A stretch of DNA of 64,000 nucleotides from Marivivens donghaensis (lineage in GTDB: Bacteria; Pseudomonadota; Alphaproteobacteria; Rhodobacterales; Rhodobacteraceae): contig NZ_JAATOP010000006.1 of assembly GCF_011806565.1 (NCBI RefSeq), positions 124,001 to 188,000 on the forward strand, read 5' to 3'. The notes under the pieces are model-generated. The model did no database searches, was not told the origin of the DNA, and was given only the letters and a program-made list of their open reading frames with translations. Positions 29,366-38,239 of this stretch are shown here, one piece after another. The translations under genes were made by a program, and so were the position numbers. Position 1 is the stretch's first letter. Each line of letters starts with the position of its first letter.

Positions 29366-29985
29366 GACATTGCGCCCTTGAGGCGGAGCAGCGCAGCTGC
29401 GGCATCGTCTTCTTTCCAGATTTCATCGCCGATACCGAAGAAGTCGGCGTAGGGCGTGATCTGGCGGATGGTGTCTTCGTCCAGCGCGCCTTCGGCGACC
29501 ATCGGAATTTCGATCATCATCGACCACCACTCGAACAGTTCGAGATCGGCCTTTTCGCCCGTGCCCAGCGCGGTCAGATTGACGGGGCCGAAGCTCACGT
29601 AGTCCGCGCCCAGCTCGCCTGCGGTCATGCCGTCGTGACGCGATGCGCGGCAGTAAGCGCCGACGATGGCGTCATCGCCAAGTTCCTTGCGGACCTTCTT
29701 CACGTTGCGCGAGCCGTCCATCAGGTGAACACCGTCGAGGCCGAGGCGCTCGACCATCATCATGTGGCTGTCGATGACCAGCGCAATGTCGCGCTCGTGG
29801 GTCACTTCGCGCAGCGCATCGGCAGCGCGGGACAGGCGGTCCTCGTCGCGGGTCGCGAGCGACAGACGCACGCAGGCGATCTCTGTCGCGTCGAGACATT
29901 TTGCCAGGCGGTCGGGGAACGTCGAAAGTTCGAACTCCGGCGGCGTGATCAGATAAAGCTGCGGTAGTTCGGCTGCTTCGGTCAT
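29362..29985 (-). CDS. Thiamine phosphate synthase-like (ThiE/TenI superfamily) protein
   Basis: 207 residues, TIM-barrel. LYLITPP at the N-terminus, VIDSHMMMVERLGLDGVHL and GADYVSFGPV match ThiE/TenI. In true ThiE the motif GADGVHLGQ-D supports pyrophosphate binding; here it is LDGVHLMDGSRN, so catalytic competence is uncertain. It stands alone, away from other thiamine genes, and homologues are often annotated simply as thiamine phosphate synthase. The ATG at 29985 has GGGGAC upstream. Confidence 0.72.
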   Translation of the reverse strand: MTEAAELPQLYLITPPEFELSTFPDRLAKCLDATEIACVRLSLATRDEDRLSRAADALREVTHERDIALVIDSHMMMVERLGLDGVHLMDGSRNVKKVRKELGDDAIVGAYCRASRHDGMTAGELGADYVSFGPVNLTALGTGEKADLELFEWWSMMIEIPMVAEGALDEDTIRQITPYADFFGIGDEIWKEDDAAAALLRLKGAMS

Positions 29986-30112
29986 GGTCGTCCCCATTTC
30001 TAGTTTCGCGCCGATATAACGGCCAATCGCCCTATGTGAAAGGGGGTATGCGCGGCTTGCCTCTTATGTGCGCGGCGCGTATCACGCGGACTATTCCAAA
30101 CAGGAGTTTTCA

Positions 30113-30853
30113 ATGCCCACCGGACTGCCGCAACCAGCTTTCATCCTGCTCCGCCCCCAGATGGGCGAGAACATCGGCGCAGCTGCGCGCGGGATGTGGA
30201 ATTTCGGGCTGGACCGGATGCGCATTACCAGCCCGCGTGACGGCTGGCCGAACCAGAAAGCCGTCGCGATGGCTTCGGGTGCTGGCCGCCTGCTGGACGA
30301 GGCACAGATGTTCGATACCACGGCCAATGCCGTTGGCGATTGCACCTATGTCTATGCGACCACCGCCCGTCCGCGCGGCCTGACCAAACCAGTCTTCTCG
30401 CCCGAAGCGGCGATGCAGGACGCCGCCCGCCGTATCGCCGAAGGCCAGAACGTCGCCGTGATGTTCGGCCCCGAGCGTGCGGGCATGGATAACGAGGACA
30501 TTGCGCAGGCCAACGCTATTATCAGCGTTCCCGTGAACCCCGAGTTCTCTTCGCTGAACCTCGCGCAGTGCGTGCTGTTGACCGCTTACGAGTGGCGCCG
30601 CGCCAGCACAGAGGTTGTTCACGAACGCACCGATGGCGCGAGCGAGTGGGCGACCCAGGTCGAGGTCGAGAAATTGGCCGAGCACTACGAAGGCCAATTG
30701 ACCGAAGCGGGCTTCTTCTTCCCCGAAGACAAAGCGCCTTCAATGAAGATGAACCTGCGCAACCTCTGGAGCCGTATGCCGCTGACACGCCACGATGTGC
30801 AGATCCTGCACGGCATCATGCGGCAGATGGTCCGCTGGAAAGAGCGCGGTTAA
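30113..30853 (+). CDS. trmJ: tRNA (cytidine/uridine-2'-O-)-methyltransferase TrmJ
   Basis: SPOUT methyltransferase modifying position 32 of tRNA. 246 residues: FILLRPQMGENIGAAARGM (motif 1), VAVMFGPERAGM (motif 2) and PEFSSLNLAQCVLL (motif 3) form the trefoil knot that binds SAM. The C-terminal helical extension (FFFPEDKAPSMKMNLRNLW) is typical of TrmJ rather than TrmH. CAGGAG six bases before the ATG at 30113 decides the start. ctaA follows 66 bp later in the same direction. Confidence 0.88.
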   Translation: MPTGLPQPAFILLRPQMGENIGAAARGMWNFGLDRMRITSPRDGWPNQKAVAMASGAGRLLDEAQMFDTTANAVGDCTYVYATTARPRGLTKPVFSPEAAMQDAARRIAEGQNVAVMFGPERAGMDNEDIAQANAIISVPVNPEFSSLNLAQCVLLTAYEWRRASTEVVHERTDGASEWATQVEVEKLAEHYEGQLTEAGFFFPEDKAPSMKMNLRNLWSRMPLTRHDVQILHGIMRQMVRWKERG

Positions 30854-30919
30854 CTCGCAACCTTGTCGCTCGACCAAGGGCGGCATAGTTTCACCGCCGA
30901 AGAATACGGAGAGCGATAC

Positions 30920-32080
30920 ATGGCGCAGACCCCCCGCAAGCTGTTTGAAGAAGTCGGTGACGATAAGCCCAAGGCGGACACCCCGCGCGCCGGTGCCATC
31001 GACGCCAAGCGTCGCGGTGCCCGCGGTGCGATCCGCATCTGGCTGATGCTGATCTTCGCGCTGGTGGCCCTGATGATCGTCATCGGCGGCCTGACCCGTC
31101 TGACGGACAGCGGCCTGTCGATCACGGAATGGCAGCCGATCTCGGGCGCTCTGCCGCCGATGAACGAGGCGGACTGGGTCACGCTCTTCGATAAATACAA
31201 AGCGACCCCCGAATACCAACTCCAGAACTCCGGCATGTCGATGACCGACTTCCAGTTCATCTTCTGGTGGGAGTGGGGTCACCGCCTGCTGGGCCGCGTG
31301 ATCGGCGCCGTCTGGGCCATCGGTTTCCTGGGCTTCCTCGTGACCCGAAACATCCCGACGGGCTGGACCAAGCGTCTGCTGCTGCTCGGCGTTCTGGGCG
31401 GCCTTCAGGGCGCTATCGGCTGGTGGATGGTCCACTCGGGCCTCGACAGCACGGGGCAGGAAATCGGACGCACCGACGTGGCGTCCTACCGTCTGGCGAC
31501 GCACCTCGGCCTCGCGTTCGTGATTTTCGGCTTCACCGCGTGGTACATCTTCCTTCTGGGCCGGACCGAGTCCGACCTGATGCAATCCCGCCGCAACGCC
31601 AACAAGAAGCTGTTCTCCATGAGCACCGGCGTCCTGCACTTCGCGTTCTTGCAAATCCTGATCGGCGCGCTGGTCGCGGGTATCGACGCAGGCCGCGCGT
31701 TCCCGACATGGCCGATGATGGGCGACGGTTTCTTCCCGCCGGACCCGTTCCAGCTGAGCCCCGTGTGGCGCAACTTCTTCGAAGACGCAGGCCTTGTTCA
31801 GTTCATGCACCGCATGGCGGGCTACCTGCTGTTCATCTTCGGGATCGTCGTCTATCTGCGCGCCCGCAAGTCGTCGAACAAATACGTCCGACGCGCTTTC
31901 ACCGCCATGATCGTGATGATGCTGGCACAGGTCGTGCTGGGCATCGTGACCGCGCTCCAGTCGGCACATCTGCACATCGCGATAACGCACCAGATCGGCG
32001 CGATCGTGCTCTGGGTGCTGATCCTGCGCGCCCGCTACCTGTCGGCCTATCCGAAATCCCAATCCATCCGCGAGGCATAA
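30920..32080 (+). CDS. ctaA: Heme A synthase
   Basis: Oxidises heme O to heme A for aa3-type cytochrome oxidase. 386 residues, eight predicted transmembrane helices in two four-helix halves, each with a histidine pair: WWEWGHRLLGR and ATHLGLA in the first half, QFMHRMAGYLL and ITHQIGA in the second. The N-terminal 45 residues are soluble and charged. The ATG at 30920 has GGAG at 30908-30911. The stop is separated from the next gene by one base. Presence of this gene implies an aa3-type oxidase in the organism. Confidence 0.95.
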   Translation: MAQTPRKLFEEVGDDKPKADTPRAGAIDAKRRGARGAIRIWLMLIFALVALMIVIGGLTRLTDSGLSITEWQPISGALPPMNEADWVTLFDKYKATPEYQLQNSGMSMTDFQFIFWWEWGHRLLGRVIGAVWAIGFLGFLVTRNIPTGWTKRLLLLGVLGGLQGAIGWWMVHSGLDSTGQEIGRTDVASYRLATHLGLAFVIFGFTAWYIFLLGRTESDLMQSRRNANKKLFSMSTGVLHFAFLQILIGALVAGIDAGRAFPTWPMMGDGFFPPDPFQLSPVWRNFFEDAGLVQFMHRMAGYLLFIFGIVVYLRARKSSNKYVRRAFTAMIVMMLAQVVLGIVTALQSAHLHIAITHQIGAIVLWVLILRARYLSAYPKSQSIREA

Positions 32081-32081
32081 G

Positions 32082-33551
32082 ATGACCGCATACGAAGAGC
32101 TTCTGGCGTTTTCCAAAGAAACCGCAGCCCTCAGCGGCGTGGTCGAAACGCTGGGCTGGGATCAGGAAACGATGATGCCCCGCAAAGCGGCAGCGCAGCG
32201 CGGCGACCAGTTCGCCGCTCTGGAGTCCGTCATCCATGGGCGCAACATCGACCCGCGCGTGGGCGAGTGGCTGGCCAAGGCCGAAGCCCCCGACGCCGCC
32301 GGCGCAGCGATCCTGCGCGAGGTGCAGTTCAACTACGACCGCTCGGTCAAGGTACCCGCAGCCCTTGCCACCGAGATCGCGCGCGTGACCTCGGTCGCTC
32401 AAGGCAAATGGGTCGAAGCGCGCGGTGAGGGCGACTTCAAAGCTTTCGCGCCCGTTCTGAAAGAGGTCGTGCGCCTCCGCCGTGAAGAGGGCGCCGCCTT
32501 GGCCGATGGCGGCGACGCCTATGACGCGCTGCTTGAAGGCTACGAGCCGGGCACGTCATCTGCCCAGATCGCAGAGATTTTCGACGCCATGCGCCCGCGT
32601 CTGGTGGACCTGCGCGAAAAGGTCCTCGCCCAGCCCGAACCGGCTGGCGTGAGCGGCACTTTCGATCCCGCAGTCCAACTGAATCTGTCCGAGGAACTGG
32701 CAAAGACCTTCGGCTACGACATGGAGCGCGGCCGCATCGACAAGGCCGTCCATCCGTTCTGCGCGGGCCACGGTTTCGACGTGCGCATCACCACACGTAC
32801 CAACCCCGCCGATCCGTTCAACTGCTTCTACTCGACCATCCACGAGGTCGGTCACGCCTGTTACGAACAGAACGTGCGAGACGCCTACGCAGGCACCCCG
32901 ATCGGGCGCGGCGTGTCGATGGGCGTCCACGAAAGCCAGAGCCGCATCTACGAAAACCAGTTGGGCCGCAGCCGCGCGTTCACCGGCTACCTCTTCGGCA
33001 AAATGCGCGACGCCTTCGGTGATATCGGCATCGCGAACGAAGACGACTTCTACGCCGCCGTGAACCGCGTCGAGAAGGGCTACATCCGTACCGAGGCCGA
33101 CGAACTTCAGTACAACCTGCACATCATGATGCGCTTCGACCTCGAAATGGCGCTGATCCGTGGCGCGTTGGAGGTCGACGACCTCGAGGCCGCATGGAAC
33201 GAGCGGTTCGAGAAAGACTTCGGCTATCCCGTCGACACCGCGAGCAACGGAGTGCTGCAAGACGTCCACTGGTCCGCAGGTCTGTTCGGCTACTTCCCGA
33301 CCTACGCGCTCGGCAACGTCTACGCGGGCAACATCTACAGCGCGCTGCGTGACGCGGTGCCGTCGCTGGATAACGACCTGTCGAAGGGTGATCTGTCGAA
33401 CGCCTCGGCATGGCTGGGCGAGAACCTGCAGCAGCACGGGGCGCTCTACACGCCCCGTGAGACTGTCGCGAAAGCCTGCGGTTTCGAGCCGACCGCAGAG
33501 CCGCTGCTGGCCTACCTCGAGACCAAATTCGGCGGTATCTACGGGCTTTAA
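32082..33551 (+). CDS. M32-family metallocarboxypeptidase
   Basis: 489 residues, matching thermostable carboxypeptidase Taq-type enzymes. The zinc motif HEVGH starts at H254 with catalytic E255, followed by GVHESQSRIYEN, which carries the third zinc ligand glutamate, and the DELQYNLHIMMRFDLE and GxFGYFPTYALGNVYA stretches of the family. No signal peptide: cytoplasmic peptide turnover. It starts one base after ctaA and overlaps the convergent crotonase gene by 4 bp. Confidence 0.93.
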   Translation: MTAYEELLAFSKETAALSGVVETLGWDQETMMPRKAAAQRGDQFAALESVIHGRNIDPRVGEWLAKAEAPDAAGAAILREVQFNYDRSVKVPAALATEIARVTSVAQGKWVEARGEGDFKAFAPVLKEVVRLRREEGAALADGGDAYDALLEGYEPGTSSAQIAEIFDAMRPRLVDLREKVLAQPEPAGVSGTFDPAVQLNLSEELAKTFGYDMERGRIDKAVHPFCAGHGFDVRITTRTNPADPFNCFYSTIHEVGHACYEQNVRDAYAGTPIGRGVSMGVHESQSRIYENQLGRSRAFTGYLFGKMRDAFGDIGIANEDDFYAAVNRVEKGYIRTEADELQYNLHIMMRFDLEMALIRGALEVDDLEAAWNERFEKDFGYPVDTASNGVLQDVHWSAGLFGYFPTYALGNVYAGNIYSALRDAVPSLDNDLSKGDLSNASAWLGENLQQHGALYTPRETVAKACGFEPTAEPLLAYLETKFGGIYGL

Positions 33552-34327
33552 GCCCAGTCGGGTTTCCGCTTTTCAAGAAACGCCGTGATGCCTTCGTCGG
33601 TGTCACGGTCGAGCATATTGGCCACCATCACGTCGCCCGCGAAGGCATAGGCGTCCTCGGTCGTCATCTGTGCCTGCTCGTAGAACGCGCGCTTCCCGTG
33701 ACGCACGGCAGACGGCAGCTTGTCCGCGATGGTGCGGGCGAGGGCGGTCGTCTCCGCCTCCAGATCCTCCGCCGGAACCGCGCGATTGATCAGGCCGATG
33801 TCCTTCGCCTCGCTCGTGCCGATCAGACGGCCCGTGGTCAGCATCTCGAACGCAGCCTTGCGCGGCACGTTGCGGGTCAGCGCGACCATCGGGGTCGAAC
33901 AGAACAGCCCGATGTTCACGCCGTTGACCCCAAACCGCGTGCCTTCCGCCGCCACCGCCAGATCGCAGGTCGCGACCAACTGGCAGCCGGCGGCCACGGC
34001 GACCCCGTGGACCTGCGCGATAACAGGCTGCGGGATCGACTGGACCAGCTTCATCATCGTCGCGCAGCGGTCGAAGAGCGATGCGAAATACGCCGCGCCC
34101 TTATCCTCCGCCTGACGGCCCGCCTGCATCTCCTTGAGGTCATGGCCCGCGCAGAACGCCTTGCCCACGCCCGACAGGATGACCACCCGCGCATCGCTTT
34201 CAGCAATGTCGTTCAGGGCGTCGTTCAGTTCTGCCAGCATGTCGTTCGACAGTGCGTTCAGCCGCGCGGGCGCGTTCATCACGATCCGCGCAATGCCGTC
34301 GCTGACGTGACGTTCCAATAGAGCCAT
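33548..34327 (-). CDS. Enoyl-CoA hydratase/isomerase (crotonase) family protein
   Basis: 259 residues of the crotonase fold. The first oxyanion-hole region AFCAGHDLKEM and the second VAAGCQLVATCDLAVA are clear. The catalytic glutamates of true enoyl-CoA hydratase are not obvious: the segment corresponding to GIIPGFGG reads GLFCSTPMVALTR, as in ECHDC3-type members, so the reaction may not be hydration. GGAGG lies in front of the ATG. The gene is divergent from the PaaI thioesterase, and no other fatty-acid genes adjoin it. Confidence 0.85.
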   Translation of the reverse strand: MALLERHVSDGIARIVMNAPARLNALSNDMLAELNDALNDIAESDARVVILSGVGKAFCAGHDLKEMQAGRQAEDKGAAYFASLFDRCATMMKLVQSIPQPVIAQVHGVAVAAGCQLVATCDLAVAAEGTRFGVNGVNIGLFCSTPMVALTRNVPRKAAFEMLTTGRLIGTSEAKDIGLINRAVPAEDLEAETTALARTIADKLPSAVRHGKRAFYEQAQMTTEDAYAFAGDVMVANMLDRDTDEGITAFLEKRKPDWA

Positions 34328-34384
34328 ATTGTATCCTCCTCACTCCGACGCAAAGCTTAGAACGGGGAACCGCAGGAGGGAAGA

Positions 34385-34804
34385 ATGCCAATCGTTATGG
34401 ACAAGGACGCACTGTCGCAGTTTCTGGTGACCGATTTCGCGCAGGTGAAGGACATGTTCACCGTCGAGGAGGTCCGCGACACGGGCGTGACGATCCGCCT
34501 GATCGCGGGAGAGCAGCACTTGCGCCCCGGCGGTACGGTCTCCGGCCCAGCGATGTTCGCGCTGGCGGATGTGTCGGTCTACCTCGCGATCCTCGCGATG
34601 ATCGGACCCAAGGCGCTGTCCGTCACCACGTCCTGTTCGATGGATTTCATGCGCAAACCCGTGGCGGGCGTCGATCTGCTGTGCGAGGTGCGTTTGCTGA
34701 AGCTGGGCAAGCAACTTGCCGTGGGCGACTGCCTGATCTTTTCCGAAGGCAAACCCGAACCCGTGGCGCGGGCCAATATGACCTACTCGATCCCGCGAAG
34801 CTGA
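34385..34804 (+). CDS. PaaI-family hotdog thioesterase
   Basis: 139 residues, single hotdog domain of the acyl-CoA thioesterase family: RPGGTVSGPAMFALADVSVY is the core helix region with the catalytic aspartate in ALADVS, followed by TTSCSMDFMRKP. A strong site AGGAGGGAAGA precedes the ATG. The 3' end overlaps the convergent VOC gene by 22 bp. The substrate cannot be named. Confidence 0.85.
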   Translation: MPIVMDKDALSQFLVTDFAQVKDMFTVEEVRDTGVTIRLIAGEQHLRPGGTVSGPAMFALADVSVYLAILAMIGPKALSVTTSCSMDFMRKPVAGVDLLCEVRLLKLGKQLAVGDCLIFSEGKPEPVARANMTYSIPRS

Positions 34805-35217
34805 TCGCGGACGAAATCGTAGTCGTAGGTCGTCAATTCGATCCGGTTTCCGTCGGGATCGACGAAGTACAATGACCAGCTGAGATCATGGTCACGGACA
34901 TGCTCCGCGGTCAGCGTTTCGCCGTTTCGGTTGGTCAGTGCCATTGTATCAAGCGAGCTGACAAATTTGCAGAATTGTATCCCGCTGGTGCGGAACGCCA
35001 CGGTCGCATCACGGGTGCTTGGTTTCGCATCGCGGGCAAATAACGACAGCAGCGGCTTACCAGAAGGTGTGCCGAGGATCAGCGGACCCATCGGGTCGTC
35101 CGCCCAGACAGCCAGTTTGGCGTGTTGTACCAACCCGAGAACGCGATTGTACCAATCTGCGGCGGCAGATCGGTCACGGACCTCTATGTGGATATGGTCG
35201 ATATCTTCGATGATCAT
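34783..35217 (-). CDS. VOC-family (glyoxalase/dioxygenase-fold) protein
   Basis: 144 residues. Two beta-alpha-beta-beta-beta modules: IDHIHIEVRDRSAAADWYNRV in the first and LSWSLYFVDPDGNRIELTTYD in the second, the latter containing the metal-binding E typical of the family. The first-module histidine (IDHIHI) and that glutamate are in place for a metal site. The substrate is unknown. It reads toward the thioesterase gene and starts about 70 bp from the DUF1127 3' end. Confidence 0.82.
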   Translation of the reverse strand: MIIEDIDHIHIEVRDRSAAADWYNRVLGLVQHAKLAVWADDPMGPLILGTPSGKPLLSLFARDAKPSTRDATVAFRTSGIQFCKFVSSLDTMALTNRNGETLTAEHVRDHDLSWSLYFVDPDGNRIELTTYDYDFVRDQLRGIE

Positions 35218-35230
35218 GAAACAACTATGA

Positions 35231-35262
35231 CAAATAAAAAATGGGCGGGATAGACCCGCCCA
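35231..35262 (-). terminator. Terminator of the DUF1127 gene
   Basis: On the minus strand TGGGCGGG, a short loop, CCCGCCCA, followed by TTTTTTATTTG. Confidence 0.85.
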
Positions 35263-35286
35263 GTTGTCAGGAAGAAGCCGGGGATA

Positions 35287-35517
35287 TCAGCTCCTCCAAA
35301 AGAATTTCGACGCCTCAAGGTCGGCGGAATCGCGTGTCAGGCCGATGTCACGATAAAGGTGATCGGGTAGGTCACGCAGGTGTTTTCGGGTAGTTCGGCG
35401 CTGGTCCCATGTTGCCACGGCAGCGACCGCACGAACCATCGCCATCACGAGAACCGACGACGGTGCTGGGATCGAGATTACACGGAGCGGGTGCACAGAG
35501 GCATTTTCGTAGGTCAT
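35287..35517 (-). CDS. DUF1127 (YjiS-like) small protein
   Basis: 76 residues. The C-terminal half RRTTRKHLRDLPDHLYRDIGLTR is the arginine-rich DUF1127 motif (LRxLPDHLLxDIGL); the N-terminal half is hydrophobic (PSSVLVMAMVRAVAAVATW). DUF1127 proteins in alphaproteobacteria have been linked to phosphate, C1 or RNA-related control, but none of that is visible here. Alternative start GTG at 35526. The ATG-proximal ribosome site is weak (GTGAG). Divergent from the MocR-type gene, sharing an operator-rich 89-bp gap. Confidence 0.82.
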   Translation of the reverse strand: MTYENASVHPLRVISIPAPSSVLVMAMVRAVAAVATWDQRRTTRKHLRDLPDHLYRDIGLTRDSADLEASKFFWRS

Positions 35518-35526
35518 GGGACTCAC

Positions 35527-35576
35527 TTGACATGTATTGATACAATCGGCTACTTCAGCCTATCCGTATAGATACA
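35527..35576 (+). promoter_or_regulatory. MocR operator pair and -35 of the MocR-type gene
   Basis: TTGACA (35527-35532) abuts the palindrome TGTATTGATACA (35533-35544). A near-copy CGTATAGATACA lies at 35565-35576, exactly 32 bp downstream (about three helical turns), and GATACAAT recurs at 35613-35620 inside the gene. Such spaced repeats in the divergent gap suit the dimeric GntR/MocR regulator encoded next to them. Confidence 0.7.
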
Positions 35577-35606
35577 TTTCACCCAGAAACTGTCGAGGAA
35601 TACATT

Positions 35607-36986
35607 GTGACCGATACAATTTGGCTACCAGACTTCGCACAATCGAACGGTCCCAAGTATCGCACACTCGAAAACAGCATCAGACAGGCCATCCGTTCGG
35701 GCGAACTGGGCGAGGGGGAACGTCTCCCTCCGGTGCGAGAGCTAGGCTGGCAGGCGGGCATTACTCCTGGAACTGTGGCACGCGCCTATAAAAATCTGGT
35801 CGATGCGGGTGTTCTGGAGTCCACCGTGGGTCGCGGCACCTTTGTACCAGTACAGCGCAAACCGCGTGTTGCGCCGCTTGACCACGATCCCGCCGCGACG
35901 CTGATCAGTCCGCGCCTGCCGGATGTCGGCCAATCCGACCTGCTGCGCGAAGCCTACGCCGATTACGCCAAGAACGTCGAACGCGACCGCCTGCTGTGCT
36001 ATCCCGTGCGCCCGACCCAGACCGAAGCGATCCGTGCCTTCGTTGATCTGCACCGCGACGACCCGATTGGAGAACTGCACGAAGACGACGTGGTCATTAC
36101 CCACGGCGGCCAGAACGCGATCTCTCTGGTCCTCATGACCGTTCTGCGCGGTCCGTCCCCAACCGTACTAGTCGATGCCCTCAGCTACGGCGGCTTCCGC
36201 CGTGCCGCCGAGGTGCTGCGGGCGAGGGTACTTGGCGTCGATTGGGATGATGAAGGTCCGATCCCCGAGGAATTCGAGCGCCTGTGCCGTGATGAGGGCG
36301 TGCAGATCTTTCTCACTTCGTCGGAGGTGAACAATCCGATGAATCGCACGACCTCTATCCGCCGCCGTCACGAGATCGCAGAGATCGCAGCGCGGCACGG
36401 CGTCCATATCCTTGACGATGACTGTTATCGCAATGGGCCCTTCATCGGGCCGAGCTACCGTCAGATCATCCCCGAACTGGCGTGGTATACGACGTCGCCC
36501 TGCAAATCCTTCTCTGCCGCGCTGCGTGTCGGATTTGTCGCCGCTCCGACCGGCTGGGCCAACCGTCTGATCCGGGCGGCCTCCGCCGCGTCATATGGTG
36601 TGCCCGATGCCGTGACCGCCGCCTACGCCTACGTCGCGCGTCATCCGAAGACCCCGCAGATCCTTGAGGCCGCGCGCCAGCACCTCGCACACATGTTAGA
36701 GACCGCAGTCAATTGCCTCGGCGCGCACCGCATCAGTTGGCGTAAGGACGTGCCGTTGATCTGGCTGGAACTGCCCGAAGGCTGGCGGATGGGAGAGTTC
36801 TGCCGCATTGCCGAGCGCGAGGGCGTCTTTGTCCGCACCGCCGAGGATTTCAGCCTCCGCGACGGGCGTCAGGTCCAAGGCGTGCGCATCGCCCTGAACG
36901 GAGAGATGTCCACCCAGCGGCTCGAATCCGCGATGATGACCCTCAACGGGCTGCTTGCCCGACCGCCAGAACGCATTTCTGTGTAA
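35607..36986 (+). CDS. MocR-type GntR/aminotransferase transcriptional regulator
   Basis: 459 residues. N-terminal winged HTH of the GntR type (about 15-80, KYRTLENSIRQAIRSGEL and TPGTVARAYKNL) joined by a linker to a fold-type I PLP domain (about 110-455). The PLP lysine is K300 in TTSPCKSFSAALRVGF, and DDDCYRNG carries the aspartate and tyrosine that contact the pyridine ring. Such proteins (PdxR, GabR, TauR) sense PLP adducts of amino compounds; which one this senses cannot be told from neighbours, since only DUF1127 is adjacent. Likely autoregulated through the paired operators at 35527-35576. Confidence 0.9.
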   Translation: MTDTIWLPDFAQSNGPKYRTLENSIRQAIRSGELGEGERLPPVRELGWQAGITPGTVARAYKNLVDAGVLESTVGRGTFVPVQRKPRVAPLDHDPAATLISPRLPDVGQSDLLREAYADYAKNVERDRLLCYPVRPTQTEAIRAFVDLHRDDPIGELHEDDVVITHGGQNAISLVLMTVLRGPSPTVLVDALSYGGFRRAAEVLRARVLGVDWDDEGPIPEEFERLCRDEGVQIFLTSSEVNNPMNRTTSIRRRHEIAEIAARHGVHILDDDCYRNGPFIGPSYRQIIPELAWYTTSPCKSFSAALRVGFVAAPTGWANRLIRAASAASYGVPDAVTAAYAYVARHPKTPQILEAARQHLAHMLETAVNCLGAHRISWRKDVPLIWLELPEGWRMGEFCRIAEREGVFVRTAEDFSLRDGRQVQGVRIALNGEMSTQRLESAMMTLNGLLARPPERISV

Positions 36987-37057
36987 AAAGTGTGGGGTAT
37001 TATTATACCATAATTACAGTGCATTGTTTTTGCTCGTTTTTATCCGCATCGTGGCGC

Positions 37058-37085
37058 TTGACTGTAATTTGGATGCCTATATAAC
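37058..37085 (+). promoter_or_regulatory. Sigma70 promoter of rplM-rpsI
   Basis: TTGACT (37058-37063), 16 bp, TATAAC (37080-37085). It is the best housekeeping promoter in the window; transcription should begin near 37092, leaving a leader of about 48 nt before the rplM ATG. Confidence 0.75.
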
Positions 37086-37139
37086 CCGCCCATCGAATTT
37101 GTGGGGCTTGCCCCGACACCGACCAACAACTGGTGACCT

Positions 37140-37598
37140 ATGAAAACCTTCTCTGCTACTCCGGCAGACATCGAGAAGAAATGGATCGTGATCGACGCTG
37201 AAGGCGTTGTTCTCGGCCGTCTCGCTTCGATCGTTGCCAACCGCCTGCGCGGTAAGCACAAGCCGACTTTCACCCCCCACATGGACATGGGTGATAACGT
37301 CATCGTAATCAACGCCGACAAGATCCAGCTGACCGGCAAGAAGCGCGAAAAGCCGAACTACTGGCACACCGGCCACCCGGGCGGTATCAAGTCGCGCACC
37401 ACTGGCCAGATCCTCGAGGGTGCACACCCCGAGCGCGTCGTGACCCAGGCCGTCAAGCGCATGCTGCAGGGCAACCGCCTGAGCCGCAAGCAGATGACCC
37501 ACCTGCGCGTCTTCGCTGGTGCCGAGCACGGCATGGAAGCCCAGAAGCCCGAAGTTCTCGACGTCAAGTCGATGAACAAGAAAAACACGAGGGTCTAA
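37140..37598 (+). CDS. rplM: 50S ribosomal protein L13
   Basis: 152 residues. [28 protein letters not shown] and HTGHPGGIK are L13 hallmarks (first run shortened in the family alignment sense). Slightly longer than E. coli L13 (142). The start ATG at 37140 follows a promoter and short leader. rpsI starts 2 bp after the stop, the nearly universal rplM-rpsI pair. Confidence 0.97.
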   Translation: MKTFSATPADIEKKWIVIDAEGVVLGRLASIVANRLRGKHKPTFTPHMDMGDNVIVINADKIQLTGKKREKPNYWHTGHPGGIKSRTTGQILEGAHPERVVTQAVKRMLQGNRLSRKQMTHLRVFAGAEHGMEAQKPEVLDVKSMNKKNTRV

Positions 37599-37600
37599 TC

Positions 37601-38083
37601 ATGGCTGAACAACTGAATTCGCTCCAGGATCTCGCTGGTGCAGCTGGCGAAGCCGTCGTCGAAACCGCTGCTCCCCGTGAGCCGGTTCGTGACGAGCTGG
37701 GCCGTTCCTACGCAACCGGCAAGCGTAAAGACGCTGTTGCTCGCGTTTGGATCAAGCCGGGTTCGGGCAAGATCGTTGTAAACGGCAAAGAGATGCCGGT
37801 TTACTTCGCTCGTCCGGTTCTCCAGCTGATCGTCCGTCAGCCGTTCGGCGTCGCTGGCGTTGAAGGCCAGTTCGACGTATTCGCCACCGTCACCGGTGGT
37901 GGCCTCTCGGGTCAGGCCGGCGCTGTCAAGCACGGCATCTCGAAGGCTCTTCAGCTGTACGATCCGTCGCTCCGCGGCGCGCTCAAGGCCGCTGGCTTCC
38001 TCACCCGTGACAGCCGCGTCGTTGAACGTAAGAAATACGGTAAGGCCAAAGCCCGCCGTTCGTTCCAGTTCTCGAAGCGTTAA
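37601..38083 (+). CDS. rpsI: 30S ribosomal protein S9
   Basis: 160 residues: an N-terminal extension of about 30 residues ([16 protein letters not shown]...), common in alphaproteobacteria, followed by the S9 core ([18 protein letters not shown]) and the basic C-terminus ending [11 protein letters not shown], which reaches the P-site tRNA in the ribosome. Followed by a terminator at 38108-38134. Confidence 0.97.
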   Translation: MAEQLNSLQDLAGAAGEAVVETAAPREPVRDELGRSYATGKRKDAVARVWIKPGSGKIVVNGKEMPVYFARPVLQLIVRQPFGVAGVEGQFDVFATVTGGGLSGQAGAVKHGISKALQLYDPSLRGALKAAGFLTRDSRVVERKKYGKAKARRSFQFSKR

Positions 38084-38107
38084 TTCGTTTCCCGAATTCG
38101 AATACGG

Positions 38108-38134
38108 AAAAGCACCCTTCGGGGTGCTTTTTTC
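38108..38134 (+). terminator. Terminator after rpsI
   Basis: AGCACCC - TTCG - GGGTGCT with a UUCG loop and a TTTTTT run. Confidence 0.92.
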
Positions 38135-38239
38135 GTTTCGGCGTTGCAGTCGTCTAGGGGCGGGGTGCAAAGGGCTACACGCGGTAGGGCGCTCTGTTGT
38201 TCTGGGGTTTGATGGACCTGACAGAACAGGGGAGCAGAC

